A stretch of DNA of 64,000 nt from Edaphochlamys debaryana. Lineage: Eukaryota; Chlorophyta; Chlorophyceae; Chlamydomonadales. Below are positions 53,501 through 64,000 of this stretch, piece by piece (position 1 is the first letter of the stretch; the number at the start of each line of letters is the position of its first letter). Below the pieces are notes generated by a model that saw only the letters and a program-made list of their open reading frames with translations, was not told the origin of the DNA and did not search any database. Location of the stretch: contig JAEHOE010000062.1 of NCBI GenBank assembly GCA_016858145.1, positions 372,001-436,000 of the forward strand, in the 5' to 3' direction. The position numbers and the translations under genes are program-made.

Positions 53501-53719
53501 CAGGTCCACCGAGCTGGGGCGTGGGTGAGGCGGGCAACAACGCATCGCTGCCAGGAATCGCGCCACGCACGTAAAGATAGGCCCCAGCCTGAGCGCTCCC
53601 AGGGCTTCCTGATCCAGAGCTCTATGCATATGGGCCGGGTCAGACCCCGCCCAGGCTTCCTAGCCCAGGACTCACTCGCCGAACCGCGCCCTTGAGCGCT
53701 TCCGCTCCCTGAGCTCCAT
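47565..53719 (-). CDS. Sirtuin (SIR2-family NAD-dependent deacylase) with giant Ala/Gln-rich tail
   Basis: Ten exons in phase: 53719-53676, 53513-53425, 52756-52635, 52309-52178, 51841-51768, 51573-51453, 51198-51121, 50833-50717, 50396-50280, 50111-47565; 1146 residues, ATG 53719, TAA 47567-47565. The catalytic part is residues 1-298: NAD-binding IIMFTGSGISATSG, HYTLNIDGLSE, catalytic His in CTVEMHGNIR, a zinc site CPSC ... CAAC, MLYDDGEG and VVWAGISFQQSAS. Sirtuins remove acyl groups from lysines using NAD+. The last exon adds about 848 residues of Ala, Gln, Pro and Gly tracts, an acidic stretch (PAFVDDDEDSDYREGKDEDE) and AT-hook-like RGRGRGRGRPPRSRP, which suggests a nuclear, DNA-associated role. 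Only the tail is unusual; the exon chain is well supported. Confidence 0.87.
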
Positions 53720-54811
53720 TGCGTGTTCTATAGGTCAACGGCTACTTGTAGGGGCCGGCCCTAGGAAAAGAAGCGTTGGAAGCAAGCTTTCATTCTCGTT
53801 GCGCGCGGCGCGCGGGCAGGCAGGGTGCATAAGCTGGTAGAGCGCGTGCGTTTCGACAGAAGAATTCAGCAGAAAAGCAGAAAAGCGACCCCAATCCTCT
53901 CCATGGGCAGGCTGCAGCACCGCCCGCGGCCGGTCTCCCCGCGAGTCCCCCGCCGGCCCCGGGCCCCCGCGCCCCATGAGCGAACATTCCACCCTCTTGA
54001 AGGTCCCCTAAGCAGATCATGGTGTCGACATGCACGCCTAGACGGCCTAGTGCGCGGCTGCACGATGTGGCACGATGCGGCTTCCTGCCACAGTTTCTCG
54101 TCGGACCCCGCGCCCCCCTACCCCGGCTGACCCCCGACAGCTCTGGTTCTGATGCCCCTCTGGTTCACTTCTTTCAGGGGAGGGTACCGTATGCTTCACG
54201 GCCGGTGGACGGGAGGATCCTCTTCGGCTGAAACGCAGGGCCGCGGGGGTGTGCGGGGCGCGGGGTGGGCACAGCCACACTTGAATGCACATCTGCATGC
54301 GCAGGCCACCAGCGATGATCCAAGCAGGGGATACACTTAGAGGAAGCGCGAATCGTCATATGCTCAGCCGCTGCTGCCTGTGGCGCGCGGCATCCACTGG
54401 GCTGGACTGGGCCTGGCGGGGTGTTCAGGCGGGAGATCGCCGCCATGCCCACCGCGCCATCCTCAACAATCTTTGGAAGACCCCTCTAGGATATCCTTGC
54501 CCGCCCTGCACACCCCTCCCCCTCCCCAGCGCCTGGTCCACAAGCCCCTCATCACCACACTCCAGCTAGAAACCTGGACGCCGGCCCAGGATATACGGCA
54601 ACGGCACCATGGGTTTGCACGTCCACCTCCAGTGTCAGCAGAGCGTTATACTGGCGGACTGTAGGCGGTTGCCGCGTAGCCTCGCAGTTAGATGAGGAGC
54701 AAGTGCTAAGCACAAGTGAGCTGCACATTTTTATCGCGCTCAGGCGTGAGGCCACGAGACTAGCCCTAAAGAGTGCAATTCATTTCCTGTAAGGCGTAGC
54801 TTGACTGTGCC
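53720..54811. other. Divergent promoter region between sirtuin (-) and pyruvate kinase (+)
   Basis: 1.1 kb with no coding exon found on either strand. It should contain both promoters; no clear TATA box. TGTAA at 54788-54792 lies just before the kinase ATG and is probably not functional. Confidence 0.5.
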
Positions 54812-57800
54812 ATGGGCTGCGGAAGCTCTATACAAGCCGCGCCGGTAAGCAGGCGTTCAGTAATGAACACGCATGTGCAGCGGCGTCGGGCACCTAGCTT
54901 CGAAGCCAGGGCGATGGTGTGAAGTGAGCTTCCTTGATCGCCCCGTCTAGGCTGGCGGGCGGCCGGAGAAGGAGGGAGGCAAGGCAGGCTCCGCAAGGGA
55001 CTCGGCCAGCGGCGCGGATGCGTCAAACAACAACACGCCCCGCAAGTCGGGCTCTGCTTCCCTTAAGACGGATGGCAGCCTCAAGAAGACGGCGTCCGGG
55101 AAGCCTGCGGTGCCCACGTCGCCATCAAAGGCTCGCCAGTCGTTCGCTCACGATGACCGTTCTTTGAGGTATGAACTCACTGCTGGTATCAGAGGGGACG
55201 TGCTGACGGGGATCGGGCGTCAGGGGTCGCCCTAAACGGCTTCAATCGGTGCATGTGCACCATCGACGGGGGCTAGCGGCCAGCCCAGGTTACCTGCGTG
55301 CTCTCGAGGAACATGCGAAACCATCTCCTGACTCGTAGGGGGACCTCGCCATGTGTGTCCCAGGCAGCCGCCCCGCGGCACGTCACGCCAACCACCTGGC
55401 GCATAACCCGCGGTTTTTCCCGCTTGGCAGGTCCAAATCCTCTCGCCTGGAGAAGACGTCCTCGCTGCTGCCCAACAACATGTCTGTGGAGGAGCAGACC
55501 ATCAACGGTGCGTGCGGAGGCTCAGCAGTCGCCAAGGGAAGGGCAGGGGCGCACTCAGCGGAGCCTGGGGAAGCACCGGCGGAGCCCAAACCTTCCTCGG
55601 CGACCAAAGACAGCAGCTTACGTCACTGAGAGCAACTACTGCGGACAGTGTCTGAACAGCGCTGCACGCATGAGCGCAAACGGGGCACCTGCTTCTAGCT
55701 GTCAGGTCCAGGGGCTGCTGCATTGGCAAAAACGCAGTTGGGCAGCCCCAAGCCGGGGCGGTTAGCCCGTCCATCGGTCTCGGTACGAACCGCTGGCGGA
55801 GCCAGGTGCTGGCGCCAGGGGCTAGACTGAGACCTCATGTCACCGGAGGGTGCAACAGGCTGCACGGGCTGCCCCAGCCGGGCCGGCGCGTGTGGGAAGC
55901 TCTTGGGCCGTGCCCAGCTGGCCACGCCAAGCGCCGGCATTTCCTGGCCTCTGCCCGGCCCATCTGGGTCGGCCCCGTGGCCTTGTGGACGCAGACGCCT
56001 TTATGAGGTTGCCTTGCCTCCGCCGCACCAGTTGCTATGCTGGGGCCGTGGCTAGGGCAAGCGTGGGTCTGGCGTCTGGGCTAGGTTTCCCAGCCCATGT
56101 GTCCTGGAGGTGGCACCGCTCACGCACCAAAGCCACGGCTGCAGCGGCCCAGACGGGGGGCATCCCAGCGTTCGTGAAGAGGACCATGACCAGCTCGGCC
56201 TCGGCTGTGTTGTAGCGCTGCTCCGCGCGGGCTTGCTTCTTCTGGGCCTTGTGGGCCCAGGTGCCTTGGCGTTGCGGCACCTCCACCGGCGCGTAGAACT
56301 GCGCCTGCCGCCGCGTGCGCTTGCTGCCGCTGCGGGGCCCTACTGCGGCTGCAGCTGCGGCTGTGGTGTCGCTGTCAGGCGCGGCCAGGGCGCAGCCCAG
56401 GAAGAGGACCAGGGCGAGCAGCGCCCACAGAAGGCTGCGCGCGGTGCCGCGACCCGGCAGGCGCATGGTGTGGCTTGCAGTGCGTTTGCTGCTAGTGGTG
56501 CGCGACGCGTATGGAAATCGTCGCGTTTAGCGCAAAACGCCGCGAATTCGGGGATCGCGAGATGGGGGCGGGCCGACCCACCGACACGGGCCGCACCCCC
56601 CGCCACCCCCTCCTTCCCCCCCCGCCCCACACCCGTCCGCCCGTCCCCGCCTTGCTACTAAATTTTTTTCACCCGTCTGTTCACCCCCCCTCCCCCGCAG
56701 CTGTTAAGGCGAAGCTGCAGCGCGAGTGGGCCCCAGAATACGACCCGGAGGAGATCCGCCCGCCGCAGGAGACGCCGGACGTGCACTCGGAGCGCGCCAC
56801 CAATGTGACGCTGTCCATGATCCTCAAAGACCAGGTGCGGCGTGGCCGCTCGTACGGCTATACGGCCTGTACGGTTGTACGGCATGGGCGTCCCTGGGCC
56901 GGCGGGCGGTGGCAGGGCGGCCCTAGCCAGGAGGGTGGCGCGCGGGCTTCGGGCGCAGCCCGTGACGTGCGCTATGTTTGCCAGGGGCTTGAGCACCTTC
57001 ACGGGCTGGTCAGGGGCAGCCCTAGGTTGCAGGCCTATGCGTAGGGCAAAAGGCTGGTTTTCAATGACACCCTCATTTGCGAGGGTCCCTCGACGGCCAT
57101 CGCGTCAGAATGCCAGAAGCCGTGTGAGTGGTCGGTACGGCATCAGCACTTGTGTCTCTCTGCCGCAGGAGGAGCTGGCCCGCAAGACCAAGATCATCTG
57201 CACGGCAGGGCCCGCCTGCTGGAGCGAGGAGGGGCTGGGCAAGCTGCTCGATGCGGGGTGCAACGTGCTCCGCTTCAACTTCAGCCACGGAGACCACGAC
57301 GGTCACTACTCCGTGCTGGAGCGCTTCCGCAAGGTCAGCACGCGCGGGGGCCAGTGAGCTAGGCCCCAGCCTAGCACACAAGCTGCTTGGGGTTGCCACA
57401 GCAGGCGGGGCCCAGTGTGGGCCTGCGTGGGCCCCCCAGCAGTGGCAGATGCGCGCCTGGCGGCATAGGGAGGGCCAGGGGTCGTGGCAGAAGGCTTCCG
57501 TGATGGGTAAACTGCTGAGAGACCGACCCGCCGTGGCTTGGCTCTGCGGCTTCAGGGGTCATGACGCTCCGGCTGGCCTCTCTGGCAGGGCTTGCCACGG
57601 TGCTTTATGGCTGTGCCGTCCTAGTGCGGTCCAGTCTCCAGCCCTCACAGCTGTTAACAAGTGCATAATGCAAACGTGTTGCAGGTGTGCGCGAGCAAGA
57701 ACAGCTACGCCGCGTGCCTGCTGGACACCAAGGGCCCCGAGATCCGCACGGCCATGCTCAAGGACGGAAAGGACATCGAGCTGGAGGCGGGGCAGCCTAT

Positions 57801-60800
57801 CATCGTGGAGGCCGTGGGCGCGGATTACACCAAGTGGGAGGGTTTCAAGAACCCTGGCGGAGAGACGCGCATCGGCCTGTCGTACGACAAGCTGTGCCAG
57901 TGAGTACGGGAGTCGCCGTACCGGCAGGAGGGGACTCGGCCGCACTGGACGGGTCTTCCCGATGGGCCGGGGCCGGTGGAGCTGTGCGGTGCTGGACTAG
58001 CTGCGTCCTCTAACCGGCACCTTCTGGGGCCCTGTTCTAGGTCCGTGGCGCCCGGATCCAAGATCCTGCTGGCGGATGGATCCATCTCGATCACGGTCGA
58101 CGAGATCCTGTCCGCCACCCAGCTCAAAGGCACCGTGCTCAACAGCAAGAAGCTGGGGCAGCGCAAGAACTGCAACCTGCCCGGGGTCAAGGTCGACATC
58201 CCCGTGCTCACGGAGAAGGACATCGATGACCTGCAGGTGAGTTCACGGCCTGCAGATTGGAACAGTATGAGACTGCTGCCGAGCTGCTGTCTTGCCGTCT
58301 CGCCCGCTTCTCGACTGCCTCAACGGCGCCCCCCCCTCCTGAGACGGCTCCCCTGTCCCGACCCGTGTCCTGTCCACGCCCCCAGAACTTCGCGGCCAAG
58401 CACAAGATGGACTTCGTAGCGGCGTCCTTTGTGCAGTCGGCCGCGGACGTGCAGTTCATCCGTCGCACGCTGGACGCTGCGGCCGGGGGCAAGGACGTGA
58501 GTGGCTGGAGCTTGGCTCGCCTAGCTAGCGCTGACTGTGGCGCGGATGTTGAAAGGCACCAGGCAACATCATTGAACGCCTGTGAAACCTTTCCATGATA
58601 CCCTACCTTCATACCCACAAGCAAATCCAGCTTGACACCTGCGCGTCCTTTGTGCAACGCTGAACCTTAGCGGTTCCGTCTCACAGGTCAAGATCATCTC
58701 CAAGATTGAGAACCTGGAGGGGCTCAACAACTACGACGCGATCTTGCGCGAGAGCGACGGCATCATGGTGGCCCGCGGCGACCTGGGCATGGAGATCCCC
58801 TCGGAGAAGGTGCGCGCACGGACACCTCCTGGCGTCCAGGTTTTGTGGCGAGGCCCTGACTAGGTGCAAGCCTCCGGTTCCAAGGCTTGCCTGAGACTCA
58901 AGGGCGTCCTCTGTCCCTGGCGCCTTCCTACAGGTCCCTGTGGCCCAGAAGATGATGATCACCAAGGCCAACATCGCCGGCAAGTTCGTCATCTGCGCGA
59001 CGCAGATGCTGGAGAGCATGATCACCAACCCGCGCCCCACGCGCGCCGAGATGACGGACGTGGCGAACGCCGTGTACGACGGCGTGGACTGCGTCATGCT
59101 CTCGGGTGAGTACCGTACGGCAATCACGACATGGGCCCATGGTTGTCCTGACTCGCAACGCAAGCCTCCGCGCCCAGGCCACACAACCCCAAACGTCCAC
59201 GATGTTTTCTTACCGCTGTCCCCGCTGTCCTGGCCAATCCATCCCTCGTTACCGCACAGGCGAGTCGGCCAACGGCGAGTTTCCTGACACGGCCGTGAGC
59301 ACCATGGCCGCAATCGTGGCCAACGCCGAGGTGGGCGTCGACTACTACTCCCAGTACAGCTTCATCCGGTGAGGCCGCGGAGAGGGGCTGAGTGGGGTTG
59401 GCTGCAAGCCCTAGGAAGGCGCGAACCAGATCTTGCCTTTCGCGGTACTCTGGCGGTCTGCCGTCAGACGCTCGCTCCCCAGCCGCTTGATCATGTCGTT
59501 GTTGCTGCTCCTGCGCGTGCAGCTACTGGGCGACCAAGGGCAACGAGATCGCGATGGAGCCTGACGAGTGCATGCTGTCCTCGGCCGCATCCATGGCGGT
59601 GGGCTTCACCGAGGACACCACGCCCGAGGTGGGTCGGCGCAGTATGACATTGGCCGCGATAAGCACGAAGTGTCAGCGGCTGTAGGGACAGGCTGTAGAG
59701 ACAGGGGAGGGAAGGGAAGGGGAGGGAATGAAAGGGCAGTGGACAGGGTGCGGCCGTCGTGCAGTGGCGGCAAGAAGGCTCGCCGCCCCGCACTCGCAGT
59801 CCTTCGACCGCTTCTTCGTCTGCGGTCCTGTTTCAATTTCTTGCCATTACTCGCACCCCTCGAAAGAGCCCTCCCTGTGCTCTGCCCCGTCGCTGCCCCG
59901 CAGGCCTTCAAGCGCGTGTCCCGCACCAACACGGTGACCATCATCACGGTGCTCACGGACAGCGGCCGCGCGGCCAACCTGATCACCAAGTACCGCCCGC
60001 CGTGCCTGGTGGTGGTGGCTTCAACCAACAAGCAGGTGGGGCGGCCAAGGGTAGCCAAGGAGGGAGCCAGGGCTGGGTGGGTAGCCTGAGGCTGCGGGAT
60101 GCCGGCTGCGGGTCAGGCGGGCAGTGGCGTTGACTGCAACATGCGCGGGGCGGTGACAGCGGTTGGGCGCATGCGAGAGCGGGTAGTGGGTGGAATGGGT
60201 GAAGGGACCACCTGACCACCTGGCCATTCTCGAAGCCGCTGCACCCCCGCCCCCAAGCCTCTGGAGTGCTCCAACGCTCCCTCGGCCCCCGCCAACCTTC
60301 CGTGCCCCCTCGCTTGCCCTCATGTTTGCGTCCGCAGGTGCTGCGGCAGGCGTCGGTCAGCTTCGGGCAGGTTCCGCTGGAGCTCAAGAGCCTGGAGGTG
60401 GATTCGCCCGAGCTGGCGGAGCTGGCGGCGGAGAAGGTGTGTGTGTGGGCGGGTAGGGGGCTGGGAGGGGCTAGGGAACGCCAGGAGGTGCTACGAAGGG
60501 ATTGTTGCGGGCTGAGCCTGGGAGCTACCGGTATCGGCATGGAAGGAGGACAGGGACAGGCGGACGGGCACCCCGTACCCGCTTGCATGGCTTCCATCCC
60601 GACCCATTCGTCAACCGGTCCCGGTACCCGGGTACCCCCTCTCCAGGTCCGCACGCTGGGCCTGATGAACGCGCACTGCCCAGACTGCCGCCTGGTGGTC
60701 GTCCGCGGCCGCACCTCGGGCAACGCCGACAGCCAGCCCGTGGTGACCGTGGTCAAGACGGGCGGCGGCGGGCTCAAGCGCCGCGGCTGGAGCACCGGCA

Positions 60801-63800
60801 ACACGCTCTACTCCCCGTCGGGAGTGCCCATCCAGCGCCCCGGCGTGCGCTCGCTCCGCTCCACGCTCACCAACCTGCCCCTCATCACCGCGCCCGTCAA
60901 AATGGTGCGTACAGCACGTGCGCCGTCCTGTATGATGTATAACACGTTGCTTTCCCCGTCGAGCGCGTGCGCGCGTCGTACACTTTGTCGTACACTGGTG
61001 GAGCACGGCCTTCCCCACCCTCACCCTGTCATGTCCGCGTCCCACGCTCTGCCATGCACCGTCCCATCATAACTGCACAGCAACTTGCAAGGACTGAAGC
61101 CACGCAACTTCCCCCGCCGCCGCCCGGCCCGCAACCCCCGTCCCCGCCCCTACACGCAAGGATTCCCTGGCTTCGGCGCGATCCCGCTCAGCAACAAACA
61201 CCCCTCCCCTCCCCTCCCCTCCTCTCCTCCACAACGACACGTTAGAGCCCGCAAGTACATACTCAGCCGCCACCCGCCCTGCTGCCTCCGTCCACCCCCC
61301 GCAGGGCCGCGCCACCAAGGTGGTCTGCACCATGGGCCCCGCCTGCTGGAGCGAGGAGACCATGGGCAAGCTGCTGGACGCGGGCATGGACGTGGTGCGG
61401 CTCAACTTCAGCCACGGGGACCACAAGGGCCACCTCGAGGTGCTCGAGCGCTTCCGCAAGGTGCGGCGCCCCGCTCGCTACCGCCAGAGGCTGGGGCTGG
61501 GCTGGCGGCCGCGCGGTTGGCTCGCTTTGGGTAGCCTGGGATGCTAGCGCCTGTGCAGAAACTCCTTGTGGTCAGGCCTAGCGCCTTTAACTCGCCTGAT
61601 GAAGCGTCATGTAAACTGTTTTGGGCCGTGTTTGCTTTTGGTGTTTTGCGAGCAGGTGTGCAAGGCCAAGCGCGAGGAGCTCAAGGCCAAGGGCCACAAG
61701 GTGACGCCGCACTGGGGCTGCCTGCTGGACACCAAGGGCCCCGAGATCCGCACGGCCATGCTCAAGGAAGGAAAGGACATCGAGCTCACGGCCGGCCAGC
61801 CCATCCTGATTGAGGCCGTTGGCGCGAATTACACCACATTCGAGGGCTACAAGGTGCGAGCATCCGCTTGAAAGCGCCTGACAGCAGAGCAGATAGGCAG
61901 GACTCAGCTACTTCTGCACGTGCAAACGCTGCTGGGTCTTTGCGTGGCAGCTGAGTCTGTCAGTTTCCTGACCCATGACCCCTCTGCCTCTCTGCGAGCA
62001 GGACGAGTTCACGGGCGAGACCAAGATCGGCCTGTCGTACGACAAGCTGTGCACATCCGTGACCCAGGTAAGCCCATGCTCCTTCACTTTTATAAGCAGC
62101 TTGCTCTGGGCTCGACCGGTCAGCCGCCGGCTGCTTTGCTTTACGCTGAGCTCACCGGTGCAATCCTTCCTGCGTAATCTTCTGGATCCAGGGCAACAAG
62201 ATCCTGCTCGCGGATGGATCCATCTCGATCACGGTCGACGAGATCCTGTCCACCACCCTGCTGCGCGGCACCGTGCTCAACAGCAAGAAGCTGGGGCAGC
62301 GCAAGAACTGCAACCTGCCCGGGGTTAAGGTCGACATCCCCGTGCTCACGGAGAAGGACATCGACGATCTCAAGGTATGCCCATTATGTGCTGACGTGTG
62401 TGCCGAGGATCAGTCCTCGCTGCCGGTGGCTTGCATCATCCAGCTCATGCAACAACCCATCCCGTAGTCTTTCTTGTTCCCTGCCTGGGCCTGAAATTTT
62501 GGCGTGCTGATACAAGCTACATGAACCCACGGTTGTTTGTTGCCGCGCCGCCTTCTGTCATGCCTGCAGAACTTTGCGGCCAAGTACGAGATGGACTACG
62601 TGGCCGCGTCGTTTGTGCAGTCGGCCGCGGACGTGCAGTTCATCCGCCGCGTGCTGGACGAGGCGGGCGGCTACCGCGTCAAGATCATCTCCAAGGTACC
62701 GTGCGACCGGGATGCTCACGTGACCTGCTGGATGTGGCCACTGAGTTGGGTGTATGTTCGCCTCTGCAGATCGAGAACGCCGAGGGCCTGGTGAACTATG
62801 ATGAGATCCTGCGCGAGAGCGACGGCATCATGGTGGCCCGCGGCGACCTGGGCATGGAGATCCCCTCGGAGAAGGTGCGTGGGGGCGTGCTGGATGCCAC
62901 CCTCCGCTGGGCTCTCAGGGAGCTTCAAGGAATTGCGCTGTCCTCTGTGTGGCTACTGTATGGCTACTGGGTGCAGCGCCCCTACTCGACCGCACGGCGG
63001 CATGACACTCTCCCGTCTCCGTCTCCTCCACGCTCTGTGTTGACCCGCGCATCCCACCACCCTCTGCACCCCCGCGCAGGTGGCGCTGGCCCAGAAAATG
63101 ATGATTACCAAGGCCAATATCGCCGGCAAGTTCATCATCACAGCCACGCAGATGCTGGAGAGCATGATCACCAACCCGCGCCCCACACGCGCTGAGATGA
63201 CGGACGTGGCGAATGCCGTACTGGACGGGACCGACTGCGTCATGCTCTCGGGTGAGTACGACGCCGCACCTCTCCATGCCCCCGTGGCCCGGCCCTGCCT
63301 ATGCCCTTGCTCCTCCGCATGCCTTTCTCAGTCCCCTTGCTTTGGTCGCGCCTGTGCCTGACCGTGTGCACCTCCCCTGCCGCAGGCGAGACCGCCAACG
63401 GGCAGTTCCCCGAGGCGGCGGTGGCCACCATGGCCGCCATCTGCGTCAACGCGGAGCACATGGTCGAGGTGGGCGGTTGGCGGTTGGCAGTTGAAGGCGG
63501 TTGGCCCAACGGTCCCCCAAGGCCCGCTGACCCAGTGCCTTGAACCCCGCTGTAAGGGCAAGCTGGCTATTACTGCCACCTAACCCTCCCCTCCACCCAT
63601 CGCACCCGGCCCAGGCACTAGCCCAGGCCAGCATTTGTTGTGTAGCGATCACGGCAGCCTCTGACGTGCGCCCGCCCTCCTCCCCGGCCCAACAGGTCAA
63701 CAAGCGCTTCAACTTCCTGCGCAACCAGACGCCCAAGCCTATGAGCGGCGCAGAGGCGGTGGCCTCGGGCGCCGTCATGACCGCCATCGACACAGACGCC

Positions 63801-63809
63801 AAGCTCATG
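54812..63809 (+). CDS. Pyruvate kinase, two kinase modules in one chain, N-myristoylation-like start (3' end beyond window)
   Basis: Twenty-four exons in phase: 54812-54844, 54951-55168, 55431-55507, 56701-56834, 57169-57333, 57685-57899, 58041-58236, 58386-58496, 58687-58809, 58934-59105, 59260-59368, 59523-59628, 59904-60035, 60338-60436, 60647-60904, 61305-61460, 61656-61853, 62002-62067, 62192-62374, 62570-62695, 62770-62874, 63080-63251, 63386-63468, 63696-63809; 1117 codons so far. It makes pyruvate and ATP from phosphoenolpyruvate and ADP. Residues 1-11 are [11 protein letters not shown], a classic myristoylation/palmitoylation start, followed by a Ser/Lys-rich linker. Module 1 (from about residue 155) and module 2 (from about 717) each show [50 protein letters not shown] (split by an intron in module 2), [34 protein letters not shown] and CVMLSGE. 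Module 1 keeps a C-terminal domain ([19 protein letters not shown]). The chain runs past the right edge. Confidence 0.9.
56035..56466 (-). CDS. Small secreted-type protein, antisense within pyruvate kinase intron 3
   Basis: 143-codon ORF with ATG at 56466 and stop at 56035. It starts with a strong signal-peptide-like stretch ([20 protein letters not shown] then LFLGCALA, likely cleavage before APDS), then a basic region, [18 protein letters not shown], a Lys/Gln/Ala-rich helix and a second hydrophobic part ([20 protein letters not shown]). A GTGCGTGAG donor-like sequence inside the ORF near residue 114 means the true 3' part may be spliced elsewhere. No family recognised. It lies inside a 1.19 kb kinase intron (55508-56700) on the opposite strand; it could be a chance ORF in GC-rich DNA, but the signal peptide favours a gene. 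Confidence 0.4.
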   Translation of the reverse strand: MRLPGRGTARSLLWALLALVLFLGCALAAPDSDTTAAAAAAVGPRSGSKRTRRQAQFYAPVEVPQRQGTWAHKAQKKQARAEQRYNTAEAELVMVLFTNAGMPPVWAAAAVALVRERCHLQDTWAGKPSPDARPTLALATAPA

Positions 63810-64000
63810 GTGCGCAGTGTTCGGGCCCTAGGAAACGCAAGTGCCTTCCAATGCCTTCTCCATAACGGCTCCTGGCATGTGCATGCTCCCTGTGCCTGGG
63901 CTCTGGAGTGCCGGGCCTCCCTGCTGACGTAATGTGCCCTCCCGGGCTCCAGCTCTCGACACCGCCTCCGTCCCTCCCGCTCGACCCGCTTGGCCCCGCC

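Overview
The window is nuclear DNA from a green alga, most likely Chlamydomonas or a close volvocine relative. The reasons are high GC, many short GT-AG introns (donors often GTGCGT or GTGAGT), TGTAA poly(A) motifs, and gene types and low-complexity Ala/Gln/Gly tracts typical of that group. Nothing looks bacterial. Gene models below were built by reading exons through splice sites; each listed exon chain stays in phase.

Layout. 1-2034 (+): the last seven exons of a chromate (CHR) family transporter. 4348-9034 (-): two tandem ankyrin-type genes with a 742 bp nearly identical block that includes an intron. 9566-43059: a decayed 5'-truncated LINE whose C-terminus is split by a 32.5 kb nest of two retrotransposons. 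Element 1 (10333-42857, coding on -) has a 14.6 kb Ty3/Gypsy-type frame. Element 2 (29705-41369, coding on +) sits inside the promoter-side LTR of element 1. 43624-46825 (-): an NPPY-motif methyltransferase-like gene. 47565-53719 (-): a sirtuin with a very long Ala/Gln-rich tail. 54812 to beyond the right edge (+): a pyruvate kinase with two complete-looking kinase modules in one chain and a MGCGSS N-terminus, with a small antisense ORF in its third intron.

Most interesting result. Both nested elements encode a DDE integrase and are flanked by 4 bp target-site duplications, yet neither has ordinary LTRs. Each has the split direct repeat layout A1-ORF-B1-A2-B2 known from tyrosine-recombinase elements (PAT/DIRS/TOC1). 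In both, B1 and A2 are separated by the same dinucleotide, gc, and the outer ends are TG...CA. The B repeat is 9 bp in element 1 and 51 bp in element 2. This suggests a Gypsy-like lineage that completes its ends through a circle-junction-like template but integrates with a DDE enzyme. Element 2 also carries a domain resembling a cytosine DNA methyltransferase with its catalytic Cys motif apparently lost. Element 1 carries two retropepsin-like domains, a five-times-repeated unknown module, and three in-frame stops although its LTR copies are almost identical.

How the parts relate. The host genes are ordinary metabolic and chromatin genes with no sign of a shared operon-like function. The sirtuin and pyruvate kinase are divergent and share a 1.1 kb intergenic region. 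The retrotransposon nest is the accessory part of the window.
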